Assembly (NCBI GenBank): GCA_031772625.1
Contig: CM062813.1
Location: forward strand, 764,770,720 to 764,834,719
Length of the DNA stretch: 64,000 bases
Reading direction: 5' to 3'
Source of the DNA: Pinus tabuliformis
Lineage: Eukaryota; Streptophyta; Pinopsida; Pinales; Pinaceae
Positions within the stretch are counted from its first letter, which is position 1, and each line of letters starts with the position of its first letter. The notes beneath the pieces were generated by a model that saw only the letters and a program-made list of their open reading frames with translations, ran no database searches and was not told the DNA's origin. The position numbers and the translations under genes are program-made. Below are positions 21,798 through 31,964 of this stretch, piece after piece.

Positions 21798-22487
21798 TGA
21801 AGTTGAACGTGTTTCAAGTGCGCCCATTAAACTTGACTCCGGTGATTCAGGGGGTAGAAACTCATATTCGGTGGTTGGATTCTCTGATGCGTTGGATCGA
21901 AATGTCAACACATCAAAAGAATCGATTCTGAAGTTGAACGTGTTTCAAGTGCGCCCATTAAACTTGACTCCGGTGATTCAGGGGGTAGAAACTCATATTC
22001 GGTGGTTGGATTCTCTGATGCGTTGGATCGAAATGTCAACACATCAAAAGAATCGATTCTGAAGTTGAACGTGTTTCAAGTGCGCCCATTAAACTTGACT
22101 CCGGTGATTCAGGGGGTAGAAACTCATATTCGGTGGTTGGATTCTCTGATGCGTTGGATCGAAATGTCAACACATCAAAAGAATCGATTCTGAAGTTGAA
22201 CGTGTTTCAAGTGCGCCCATTAAACTTGACTCCGGTGATTCAGGGGGTAGAAACTCATATTCGATGGTTGGATTCTCTGATGCGTTGGATCGAAATGTCA
22301 ACACATCAAAAGATTCGATTCTGAAGTTGAACGTGTTTCAAGTGCGCCCATTAAACTTGACTCCGGTGATTCAGGGGGTAGAAACTCATATTCGGTGGTT
22401 GGATTCTCTGATGCGTTGGATCGAAATGTCAACACATCAAAAGAATCGATTCTGAAGTTGAACGTGTTTCAAGTGCGCCCATTAAAC
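21788..22487 (+). repeat. 131-bp tandem array, plus-oriented (five units plus a 45-bp part)
   Basis: Unit starts (GAATCGATTC, GATTCGATTC in one unit) are at 21788, 21919, 22050, 22181, 22312 and 22443, exactly 131 bp apart, with almost no variation. The unit is the DNA spanning the 5' end of the Penelope ORF. Each unit carries a 63-codon frame, but 131 is not a multiple of three, so these frames are repeat shadows. Confidence 0.95.
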
Positions 22488-23065
22488 GTGAGTCAAGTTT
22501 AATGGGCGCACTTGAAACACGTTCAACTTCAGAATCAATTCTTTTGATGTGTTGACATTTCGATCCAACGCATCAGAGAATCCAACCACCGAATATGAGT
22601 TTCTACCCCCTGAATCACCGGAGTCAAGTTTAATGGGCGCACTTGAAACACGTTCAACTTCAGAATCGATTCTTTTGATGTGTTGACATTTCGATCCAAC
22701 GCATCAGAGAATCCAACCACCGAATATGAGTTTCTACCCCCTGAATCACCGGAGTCAAGTTTAATGGGCGCACTTGAAACACGTTCAACTTCAGAATCGA
22801 TTCTTTTGATGTGTTGACATTTCGATCCAATGCATCAGAGAATCCAACCACCGAATATGAGTTTCTACCCCCTGAATCACCGGAGTCAAGTTTAATGGGC
22901 GCACTTGAAACACGTTCAACTTCAGAATCGATTCTTTTGATGTGTTGACATTTCGATCCAACGCATCAGAGAATCCAACCACCGAATATGAGTTTCTACC
23001 CCCTGAATCACCGGAGTCAAGTTTAATGGGCGCACTTGAAACACGTTCAACTTCAGAATCGATTC
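22488..23065 (-). repeat. 131-bp tandem array, minus-oriented (four units plus a part)
   Basis: Unit boundaries are at 22532, 22663, 22794, 22925 and 23056, again 131 bp apart. The orientation flips at the central junction near 22488, where ...CCATTAAAC meets GTGAGTCAAG, and again at 23056-23065. Confidence 0.95.
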
Positions 23066-23187
23066 TGAAGTTGAACGTGTTTCAAGTGCGCCCATTAAAC
23101 TTGACTCCGGTGATTCAGGGGGTAGAAACTCATATTCGGTGGTTGGATTCTCTGATGCGTTGGATCGAAATGTCAACACATCAAAAA
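23056..23187 (+). repeat. 131-bp repeat unit, plus-oriented, joined to the right ORF
   Basis: It mirrors 21657-21797. The unit continues directly into the right-arm ORF, which starts at GTG 23139. Confidence 0.85.
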
Positions 23188-25130
23188 GAAAGGTCGTAAA
23201 TTTATCCTCCCATGGTTTGGAACCTGAGATCATTAATGTCCTGGGGAAAGGTCTTGGATTTGCTGTTGCCCCGAAAAATCTTCCTATTGAGAAAATGATT
23301 TGTAATATAGAACATGGGATTAACAACCTCCCCTTGGAAGATAAGGAAGCATTAAGACAAGAGTGCTCCCTTATTATGAGAAAGGCCAAGGTTCCCAGAA
23401 GTAATTTGAGTAAGACAGAACAAAAGGCCTTCAATTCCCTGCGAAACAATGAAGAAATTGTGGTTCTCAAGGCAGATAAAGGAGGAGCAGCAGTGATCCT
23501 AGATAAAGAAGATTATATATGCAAAATGAATGAACACCTCAATTGTGGCAGTTACAAGACGCTGAACAAGAACCCGATCCCCAAGATTATGAAAGAGGTG
23601 AAAAAAGCAGTTTTGGAATCCAACCTTGATGAAAAATTAAAAAAGAGATTAATTCCCTCTAGTGAATGCATCCCTAGAATTTATGGGCTACCCAAGATCC
23701 ATAAGGAAGGAGTCCCTCTGAGACCAATTGTCAATACAATTGGTTCCCCAACCTATGAGCTCGCTAAATACGTTGCAAAAATCCTGAGACCCCTTGTGGG
23801 AAACACTGATTCTTTCATCAAGGACTCCCATGACTTTGTGAAGCTCATTAAGAATGAGAAATTGGATCGTGAGGAAATCCTTGTCAGCTTTGACGTTGTG
23901 TCCCTATTTACCAAGATCCCTCTCGAAGAAGCCATTCAGGTTATAAAAGAGATTACTGATCCAGGGACTGCAAGATTGGCCAAAATCTGCTTGCGATCAA
24001 CAATTTTCACCTTCCAAGGAACATACTATGAGCAAACTTCTGGAGTGGCAATGGGATCCCCCCTTTCACCGATCGTGGCCAACCTATACATGGAATAATT
24101 TGAGAAGAAGGCCTTGGATTCTTACCCCCTGAAGCCAGCATGGTGGAAGCGACTCGTCGATGATACTAATATAAAATGGACTCATGGTAAAGCAGAGCTT
24201 GACAAGTTCTTTATTCACCTAAATTCCATCTCCTCAGAAATAAAATTCACTATGGAGCTTGAAGAAAACATGAGCATTCCTTTTTTAGACATCCTCATCA
24301 TGAGAAAAGATGATGGATCCATTGGGCACAGAGTCTTCAGAAAGTATACCCATACAGAGAACTACCTCCACGCTAGCTCCCACCATCATCCAGCCTAGAA
24401 ACTTGGTGTTCTAAACACTCTTGCTATCAGGGCCCTTCGAATTTCTGACACTGATCATTTGGATGAAGAAAAGAAGCATTTAGTCTCAACCTTTAAAGGT
24501 TTAGGCTACAAAGAAAATGAGATTAAGAGAGCAATTCAGAAAGCTGAGAAGAGGATGATATCTCATGAACCTAAAGCCCGAGATCAATCTGAAGATGGTA
24601 GGGTTTTTCTTCCTTACATTCATGGAGTTACAGATAAGATTGCGAGAGTCCTAAGAAAGAAGAACATAAGCACGCAATTCTCAGCCCCTGGAACAATTAG
24701 GCAAAGTATCAGATCGGTTAAGGATAATATTGATAAACAACAACTTAAAGGGGTCTATAAAGTCGATTGCTCATGTGGGAAAAGCTACATTGGTGAAACG
24801 GGTCGCTCCTTGTAGACGAGACTTAAGGAACATGGAGCTGATATTAAAAATGAAAGGTCTCGTTCTTCCGCCCTTGTAGAACACTCATCAAAAACTAAGC
24901 ACCATGTCTTATTGGAAAACGCCTCCATTATCGCTAAAGAAGAGCATCATCATAAACGAAAGATCAGAGAAGCTCTTGAAATCATCAAGCACCCGCAGAA
25001 TCTAAACAGGGACAGTGGTTTGGAGATCAGTGGAAGCTGGTTTCCCCTGATTAAAGAAAAATTAACCCAATATCAATATAATAACAGTAATAATAATAAT
25101 AATAATAATTATAATATTAATAATAATTAA
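23139..25130 (+). pseudogene. Penelope-like RT / GIY-YIG ORF, right arm (three stops)
   Basis: It matches the left ORF along its whole length with about a dozen amino-acid changes. In-frame stops are TAA at 24096, TAG at 24396 and TAG at 24813. The two TAGs replace CAG codons that are intact in the left arm. The RT catalytic box reads LVDD rather than FIDD. The GIY-YIG region is cut by the third stop just after TGRSL. This copy cannot make a full protein. Confidence 0.92.
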
Positions 25131-26158
25131 TAATTTTCCATTAAACCCTACAATATTAATTAATTAGATTTTCAATTTAATCCCTTATTAAATTCAAATA
25201 TCTACTTTATTATAAGATTAATAACTTTCTAATAATTATAAAAGTTATTAATATGTCAATAATAATCATTATAATTAATTATTATATTAATTATTACATT
25301 AATATAATTAATTATCATAGTAATAATAATTAATAAATAATCAATCATATTAATTAATAATTAATAATAATTAATATAATAATTATTTACATCATATTTT
25401 TAATTACAGTTATAATCATATTAATTAATATAATATTAACTAATAATAATTAATTAATTATATTAAGTAATAATTATCAATTATATTAACTAATAACAAT
25501 TAATAATAAATAATCAATTAATTACTATATTTATTATTGGTACATTAATAATAATTAATATAATTATATTAAATAAATAAATAATAAATAAGAATAAACA
25601 TTTATAATCATTTCAATTATAATCATATTAATTAATATAATAATAAATTATATTAATTTAGTAATTAATTATATTAATTAATAATAATTAATTATATTAA
25701 GTAACAATGATCAATCATATTAACTAAACATTACTTAATAATAATTAATAAAATTAATAAAAATAAACAATCAATATAATTATTCACTATATTAAATTTT
25801 TTTATAGTAATCATCATACTAATATTTATTATAAAATTAATATTATTAATTATTATATTAAATAAATAATAATAAAATAAAAATAAATAAATAAACAATT
25901 ATAATCATTTCAATTAACTTGAAAAAACTATATTCATTACAATAGTAACAGTTGAAGTAATAATAATTTTCACTCAAAATTTATATATTAATAAGAATAA
26001 AAATAATTATAATCAATTCAATTCAATTAATTTTAATAATATATATTTAATAGTACTTATTAATAATTATTATTTAGATAATATCTAATAAATAATAATA
26101 ATAATAATAATTAAAATTAATTAATATAAAAATTAAATTTAAAATTAATTAATCATGA
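25075..26158. repeat. AT-rich 3' untranslated arm, right
   Basis: Inverted copy of 18663-19790, slightly different in length around the poly-T/ATT runs near 18720 and 26095. Confidence 0.85.
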
Positions 26159-26267
26159 AGGAGCCGACTTCTCAAAAATTGAGAGCCGACCTTCCCTTCC
26201 CTTATTTTCCCTCCTCATTTCTATTTAAACCGTAATAGTCTGCTCTTCTTCTATCAAAGCATTCATG

Positions 26268-26311
26268 TTGTCCTGATGATGGATCCCGGTTGGGATTCGA
26301 AACGTTGGCAG
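26268..26311 (+). ncRNA. Hammerhead-ribozyme-like motif, right arm
   Basis: Mirror copy of the left motif: TTGTC at 26268, CTGATGA at 26273-26279, stem II at 26281-26298, GAAAC at 26299-26303, predicted cleavage after 26306, and GGCAG at 26307-26311. It is identical to the left copy across these elements. It lies near the 3' end of the plus-strand copy, where Penelope-like elements carry ribozymes in their pseudo-LTRs. Confidence 0.6.
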
Positions 26312-26379
26312 AAATTCGTTCTTACTGTGGATTCTCCGATGACTAAAGAAATAACAAACCACAGAGGTCTTAAATCCAG

Positions 26380-26391
26380 GATTGGAAGTCT
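26380..26391. repeat. Right target-site duplication of the Penelope-like insertion
   Basis: GATTGGAAGTCT, identical to 18465-18476. The first G could belong to the element tail. Confidence 0.88.
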
Positions 26392-26820
26392 ACTGCAGGT
26401 TATGTCTTCAATCTTGGTTCTGGACCTATTACATGGGATTTCAAGAAACAAAGTGCCATTTCTCTTTCTTTAGCAGAAGCAGAGTATCGTGGCGCCATAG
26501 AAGCTAGTAAGGAAGCCATATGGCTTCGTCAGATCCTATCAGAGTTTGGCTTTCAGCAACAACATCCGACTACACTTTGGTGTGATAATCAAAGTGACAT
26601 TCAACTCTGCAAAGATCTAGTCCAACATCAGTGCAACAAACACATTGAACTACACATGCACTTCATCAGAAAGCTCATTCATGACCATGTTCTTGAAGTG
26701 CAATATTATTCAATCGATGATCAAGTTACAAACATCTTTACAAAAGCTCTCATAGAGGCGAAGTTTACTAAACTTCGATTTATGGTTGGAGTTCAGGAAG
26801 TTGTCACTAAGGGGGGATAG
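26392..26820 (+). pseudogene. Element D RNase H, distal part
   Basis: This resumes the copia frame exactly after the insertion: TAGYVFNLGSGPITW, then SLAEAEYRGA, LWCDNQSD and HIELHMHFIR. These are the standard copia RNase H blocks. The frame ends at TAG 26818. Removing 18477-26391 rejoins the domain with only the duplicated target removed. Confidence 0.9.
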
Positions 26821-26891
26821 GTTCTAATGCCTCCTTCCTTCTCTTATTGTGTCATATTTGTAAATCCTTCAATCCTATCCCAATTTGTTCT

Positions 26892-26901
26892 TAAGGGGGG
26901 A
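26892..26901 (+). other. Polypurine tract of element D
   Basis: AAGGGGGGAT borders the 3' LTR. A second very similar tract (AAGGGGGGAT near 26809) overlaps the end of the ORF 83 bp upstream. Confidence 0.75.
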
Positions 26902-27350
26902 TTTTAGGATATTCCGACACATAGGAAATAGTTAAGTATAACTTGGTCTAGTGTAGAGTTAGGTAAAGTGTGTTTCTTTACTATGTACATTTGTAACTTA
27001 GAATCCGATAGTCACGATATGCTCTAGACATGAAGTGATCCACCAGTTCATTCTCTCCTTGGTATTACCGACACTTGATCCGTGGCTTAACACCTGATTG
27101 GTCCATGATCGCTATTTAAAGAGCATGAAGGGTCATTTGTAGGGTGACCATTCATGAGAGAAGCTTATGTAAAATTTCTTTCTTTTATTAATAAATTTCA
27201 TGAAGTGGCCACGTTGGCTTAGGCCATGGACTATTTCCCTCTTTGAGGGTTTTAACCACGTCTAGAATACTGGTGTATTGATCTGTGATATGTTTGTGAG
27301 CAGCTTCCTTTGGTGTTCTATCTGAGGAACTTACCCTATAAATTCCTACA
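26902..27350 (+). repeat. 3' LTR of element D (449 bp)
   Basis: Homologous to 13234-13682 end to end. The first bases are TTTTAGG instead of TGTTAGG, a point change at the terminal dinucleotide. It ends TTCCTACA and is followed by the TSD. Confidence 0.92.
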
Positions 27351-27355
27351 ACAAA
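27351..27355. repeat. Right target-site duplication of element D
   Basis: ACAAA, identical to 13229-13233. Confidence 0.9.
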
Positions 27356-28303
27356 CCTACTCTAATTCTTTGCAGAAAGTAATTCACAATCTATAACAAA
27401 AATTTTAGACATGCAATAAGAAATAACACACATGAAAATAGTATTTTTCTTGGGGAAAGCAATTTTCTAAAAATCCCAATGCCTGCTTGCATTAATCTGA
27501 TGAATCGAGATGTATTACAATGGCTTTTCTCAACTGAGAACAACTTGCAAGTGCATAACTTATCTCTCTACTCATTGAGAAGCTTTGATGTAGACTTAGT
27601 CAATTTATGCCTCTACTTGAGCCCCTATTTCCTTGTGCAATTCCTTGAGAAATTAGGCCCTTATTATTTAGGAATTTCTCCAAAATGGATTGCGCAATTC
27701 CTCAAGTTGATCATCAGATTGCATGCAACACCTATACACTCTGAAATAGTCTACAACTGATGTTACATTGCCTTTGAATCCCAACCTCAAATGGGTAACT
27801 TGAATTCTCTACATGGACTAGCTATTTTGGGTTGATTGATTAGTTAAATAGATGATCACTAAGTTTGACTGAAGTCCCATTGAAAAACTAGCCTTCCACT
27901 AGTTCCTCCAATAGTTGGAACTAGTTTAACTGAAAACAACTTGAGATAACTGAATTTGATTGGTACAAATTAGCAACCAAACATGCTTAAATGAACTCTA
28001 ACTCCTCCAACTCGAATTTACTGAGTAAACTAGGTGACACAAGCCATGTCACATAAGTTAATTGCATCCAAGTTGTCTACTGATGTGGAAATTCATTTTT
28101 TCTCAATTTAATCAAGGCAAAATCAAATTAACAATTTTTTGCTGCATTTTTCAACATAACTAAAAGCATTAAACTAAGCATAAAATCAAACTAACTATAA
28201 CTAAACAAAACTAAGAGAAGAAGAGAAATACATCCCTTACATAGGGGCCCTCCTGGATCAGCGAAACACTACTAAAGAGTCTATAGAACTGAAATTAACT
28301 TAG
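27356..28303. other. Internal DNA of element G right of element D, no gene recognised
   Basis: About 950 bp continuous with 9993-13228 once D is removed. A 93-codon frame at 27479-27760 has no known motif and no homologous copy here, so I do not call it a gene. The left edge of the right-hand G LTR may lie somewhere in this stretch. Confidence 0.4.
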
Positions 28304-28898
28304 CACACATGCATTTGAAAAAAGAAAATTGTTGTTTGATATTAATTAAAGGAGAAAATATAAATCTTCTACATTTGATTGATAAGCATATGCTTAACAC
28401 TTAGCCTCTTCTCTACCTTCTTCTAGCTCTATCCTCCTATAAATGATTGATATCGTGCCATGTTCATTAATATAACTCATCCTTCATACAAGGAAATATG
28501 TTACAACAAGATAGAACCAATCCCTAAATAAGTGGATCTAAAACCAACTTAACTTAGATGTAGGATGATGGAGATCATGTGAAGATATTATGAAGATTGT
28601 GTGGAGATCATATGAAAATCACGAGGAGATCATAAGAAGGTAAAATGGCATCAAACCTCCTAAATTCCACATGCCCAAAGTTGTGCACAAGGCTAAAGGT
28701 TAAATAGGGAAGTGTAGATTTCAGGGAACAATTCTAATAAATCCCTTTTGAAACCTCATCCAAACATCCCTTATGTTGTACCTTTTGAGGATTTTGTTTT
28801 TGTGTCACCTAAAAAACCATATTATTCACAAAACCCATGTTTTTTATTTTATTTACTCATTTTCATAAAATTTTAAATAGCATGTAAAAATTGCCTCT
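28304..28898 (-). repeat. Element G right LTR-like copy, first segment
   Basis: It aligns with 9121-9710 and is broken by element E at 28899. The remainder is at 38290-38554. Confidence 0.6.
28894..28898. repeat. Left target-site duplication of element E
   Basis: CCTCT, repeated at 38290-38294. Confidence 0.88.
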
Positions 28899-29878
28899 TG
28901 TTGGCTTAGGGGGTCCTGACCTAGGTTCAGAGTTAGTTCCACCAAACAAATCCCTACACTATTGGCCCTCTTGGCATCAATCTGCATAGCGCGGACTGAA
29001 GTCTCACCCGAAGCAGTATGGGGGGGTGGTGCTGGAACCAAGTTTCTGCATCCACAGATCAATGTGATGTCTTTTTGTGACCTAGATCTGCCTACACGCA
29101 TACCTCTAAGCCCTTATGGCTTATCATTATGACTTCCCTTAATCAGCCTGTAGACCTCTGCGAAGGTCTATGACTAGCTTTTGCGGACCCTAAACAAGAA
29201 AATTATCTACTTACACGCACCATATATTCTCCTTAGATCAGCATTTACTCAGATCTACCTAAGTGTTTAATAACTTTAATAGAAAGTGTTATTATCTTCG
29301 CGCAATCACTTAACATTAATTGCATTCAGATAATAAGACGGATCAAGTAAATTCATGCATCAATACATCATTATTTCATAAAGATATTATTCATCACAAC
29401 ATATATCGCATTCATACATGATAGAAGTAAAGAGATAAAACACATAAATTTATGCAACAGTATTCTTTGTTGATCTTCAGTAAAGGCTTATAGACTCAAA
29501 AATTTGTTGTGCACTCAGATACAGGGGTTCACGCACTCATCTGCAGACACTTCTCTAGGCCTCTGCACACTCAGCAGCAGAGCCTTTATCCCCTATAAGA
29601 CTTACTTCTTTGCGCTAGCCTTCTTTTTTCGTATTGATAGACAAGGCATAGATCTGCCTTAGACTCTCTAAGACACACCTATTTATACAATCCCATGGTC
29701 CGCAGACCATGGGTAGATCTCAAAAATTGACTACCTTTACATGAAGAAGGGTAAAAACCCTTTTTGACTCTTAACTAGCTTCGCGCTCCGCGACCACAAT
29801 TTACGGAGACTTTACATCTTTTTACATCAAAGCTTGGGCTTTTTCCCCAAAACTGACCTGGGGGACCCCATCCCAATA
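28899..29878 (-). repeat. 3' LTR of element E (980 bp)
   Basis: On the plus strand it runs TGTTGGCTTAGG...TCCCAATA and matches 37294-38289. A minus-strand TATA box (TATAAAT) is at 29681-29687. Repeats of GCACTCA lie near 29510-29575. Confidence 0.9.
29681..29687 (-). promoter_or_regulatory. Putative TATA box in the element E 3' LTR
   Basis: TATAAAT on the minus strand, followed by AGGTGT. The same box is in the 5' LTR at 38072-38078. Confidence 0.5.
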
Positions 29879-29949
29879 GGCCCCCAACACAAAGGTCATG
29901 ACTCGCCCTCGAGTCACTCGACTGGTGCGGTGATCTTGTTGCTTTACTG

Positions 29950-30545
29950 GCAAAACCTCTCATGGTCAGCCAAATCCGAATCCTCCATCTTTAAAAGGGG
30001 AACCTGTGCCAGCTGTGGACCTTCAAAAGTCATATTTTTCAGCAACAGGGACGTATGAATGACGAATTTATCCACATCCGGGTCCTTGGTGACCTTCACC
30101 TTTCCTTTACATGGAGGGATACTCCGACAACTTGGAAATGGGCTCCATGCCCTCAACATCTATATCTTCAACGCCCTCTTCGACCTCCAAATCTACAACC
30201 TTCTTAGGTTGCTTGTCCTTCTTCTGTGCTTGGATAGCATAGTGCTTTCTAGGCGACTCACACACTGGCATTGGCCTCTTCTACTTGTATTTCTTCAACT
30301 TGTGGGTCTCACATACTGGTGTAGGCTTCGGCCTAGGTGACCTTGGTGACGTAGGCACAGGAGCTGAAGCCTCCATGTTCACCACTTCTGGGGTTGCTCC
30401 TTCGGAGGTAACAGTTCCTTCGGTGCTTGCAGTCTCACCTGGTCCTGACATAGTGCTACAAATGAACTGTTGGGTTTCCTTGGGTAGAGTATCAAACACA
30501 GAGCTTGCAACAAAATCCTCGAAAAACTTGTGATTCATAAGCGAC
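29950..30545 (-). pseudogene. Element E 3' ORF remnant (unknown function)
   Basis: A broken minus-strand frame runs between integrase and the 3' LTR. It starts near 30538 (MNHKFFEDFVAS), continues through a Pro/Ser/Thr-rich stretch with PRSPRPKP, and then into an acidic region (VVDLEVEEGVEDIDVEG). A stop lies near 30278. I recognise no family. It could be the C-terminal end of the polyprotein or a separate accessory ORF. Confidence 0.4.
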
Positions 30546-30961
30546 AGACAACATAGCTCAACAACTCGAAGGGTGCAAAGTGTTCTATGCTAGACTGGCA
30601 CACGTAATTTATAGGAGAATTCGAATTAAAATCCAACCATTCCCCCCAAAATCCGTCCATTAATGCTGATTTGGTAGTAGATCTCCAAAGATTTCAGCCT
30701 TAAATGTTGCCCACCTACTCCACTTAACCGTCTCCTGGCTGTCAAATCATGAACAATGACTCGAATGATCATTTTCTGGTTGTGCTACACCGTATCTCCC
30801 TCCATAATACAACTCCCTTCGTGTGGCTTTTGGTACTCCGACATCACCATATTTCACGTAGTCCCCCTGTTGCGGAGTCCCCAAAATCGGACATTGTGGT
30901 TTATAGTCCCGTGCTCCCTTATGGCTCCCTAGAGCACTAAGACTGTCCCGCTGTCATGTAG

Positions 30962-31964
30962 TCATTGAGTCGGATCTCCTGCATATGGCTTCAATTGACT
31001 TCCATTCACTCTTCCTAGAAAAGGTTCTCCATTCAGCTTTGTGAGCTGAACCGTGCCTCCATCTATGATTTCTTTGATGACATATGGCCCCAACCAGTGC
31101 ATATTAAACTTTCCTGGAAACTTATCGAACTTACTGTCATATAATAATACCAAATCATTTACCTTGAATGTGTGCAACTTGATGTGTTGATCGTGCCATG
31201 ATTTTCACGTTCCTTTTGTACTTGCTGATGAAATCCAGCCAAGAATCTATCCTCTTTGAGCTCCATCAATTGCGTGAGCCGTTCTTCCAAGTCTTCGTGG
31301 TATGCCATCCCTATGACAGTTGCTATGTGTAGACTAGGCATGATATATTCCATACACATCACTGCTTCTATGCCATAGACTAGTAGGAAAGGTGTTTGAC
31401 CTATTAGTTTTTTACAACTAGTCCTATATGCCCATAACATTTCCGGTACGCGCACGTACCAATCATTACGCTACGCATTGAAAATATTTGTCAGCGTATT
31501 CTCCAAGATCTTATTGAAGGCCACAACTATTCCATTAGCTTGAGGATGATATGGTGTACTTTTCTGATGATACACCTGGAACTCTTCTATCAGCGCGTTG
31601 ATTGTTTCATTGAGGAAGTGCGCACATGTTTTCTTGCCTGGGGGATGAATTGGCCCTACAAAGTCAATAGCCCATTTCTCAAATGGTTGTAGCGACACCT
31701 GAGGATTTAGAGGTAGCTCATCCCTTCGTAATGGCCTGCCCGTTCTTTGACATGCATCACATGCCCTACAATATGCTTTGGCATCCTTGTGTATTGTAGG
31801 CCACCACAACCTAGCATGCAGAATATTCTGCTTCTTTGCCTTTCCTGCATAATGTCCTCCTGTAGCTCCTCCATGAGCTTCAGTGAGGAAGCTATGTCGT
31901 TCAAAATTAGGCACATATCGTTAGAGTATCTCATCCGATCCCACCTTATAATAATGTCAGGCAA
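30962..31964 (-). pseudogene. Element E integrase (core deleted)
   Basis: The zinc-binding region is present (GGHYAGKAK, then CRACDACQRTGRP). After FVGPIHPPGKK the sequence jumps to a block that normally follows the second catalytic Asp (HFLNETI). About 45-50 residues holding the first two catalytic Asp residues are therefore gone. The third position, normally Glu in the QANG block, reads Val (QANGIVVAFNK). The C-terminal domain includes FKVNDLVLLYDS (near 31165) and LGPYVIKEI. The enzyme is inactive. Confidence 0.85.

Larger units (their letters stand above)
18477..26379. mobile_element. Palindromic Penelope-like element (Dryad-like), head-to-head double copy
   Basis: Two near-complete copies of a GIY-YIG-containing Penelope-like retroelement are arranged 5' end to 5' end, as a palindrome of about 7.9 kb centred near 22488. 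Each arm carries, from outside in, a hammerhead-like motif, about 1.1 kb of AT-only-like sequence, the RT-endonuclease ORF and 131-bp tandem repeats. The arms differ by scattered substitutions, three stop codons and one repeat unit, and a 12-bp TSD flanks the whole. It therefore entered as a unit and is not a simple assembly mirror. A 33-bp tail at 26347-26379 exists only on the right end. Confidence 0.9.
13234..27350 (+). mobile_element. Element D: complete Ty1/copia retrotransposon, split by a Penelope-like insertion
   Basis: Two 449-bp LTRs, a perfect 5-bp TSD (ACAAA), a PBS matching initiator tRNA-Met, a copia pol order (gag, protease, integrase, RT, RNase H) and a polypurine tract define a full element. 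Excluding the 7.9-kb insertion it is about 6.2 kb. By eye the LTRs differ at roughly 40 positions (about 9 percent), so the insertion is old. The ORF is broken by several stops and frameshifts. Confidence 0.92.

Noticed and set aside
21880-21911. Possible second hammerhead core (CTGATG...GAAATGTC) inside each 131-bp unit
   Set aside because: The conserved A of CTGATGA is C, and the stretch between the cores does not form a convincing stem II.
21871-22982. A series of identical 63-codon frames in both orientations that look like a small gene family
   Set aside because: They are copies of one 131-bp tandem repeat. The unit length is not divisible by three and the same DNA is read in several frames, so they are repeat shadows of the Penelope ORF start.
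21788-23065. CRISPR-like regular repeats
   Set aside because: Units are contiguous 131-bp tandem repeats with no spacers, in a eukaryotic retroelement.
18477-26379. Palindrome as a pure assembly artefact
   Set aside because: The arms differ in many substitutions, stop codons, repeat number and a one-sided 33-bp tail, and a shared 12-bp TSD flanks the whole. Long-read confirmation would still be useful.
27479-27760. 93-codon plus-strand frame as a host gene
   Set aside because: No motif and no homologous copy in the window, and it lies inside the non-coding internal part of element G.
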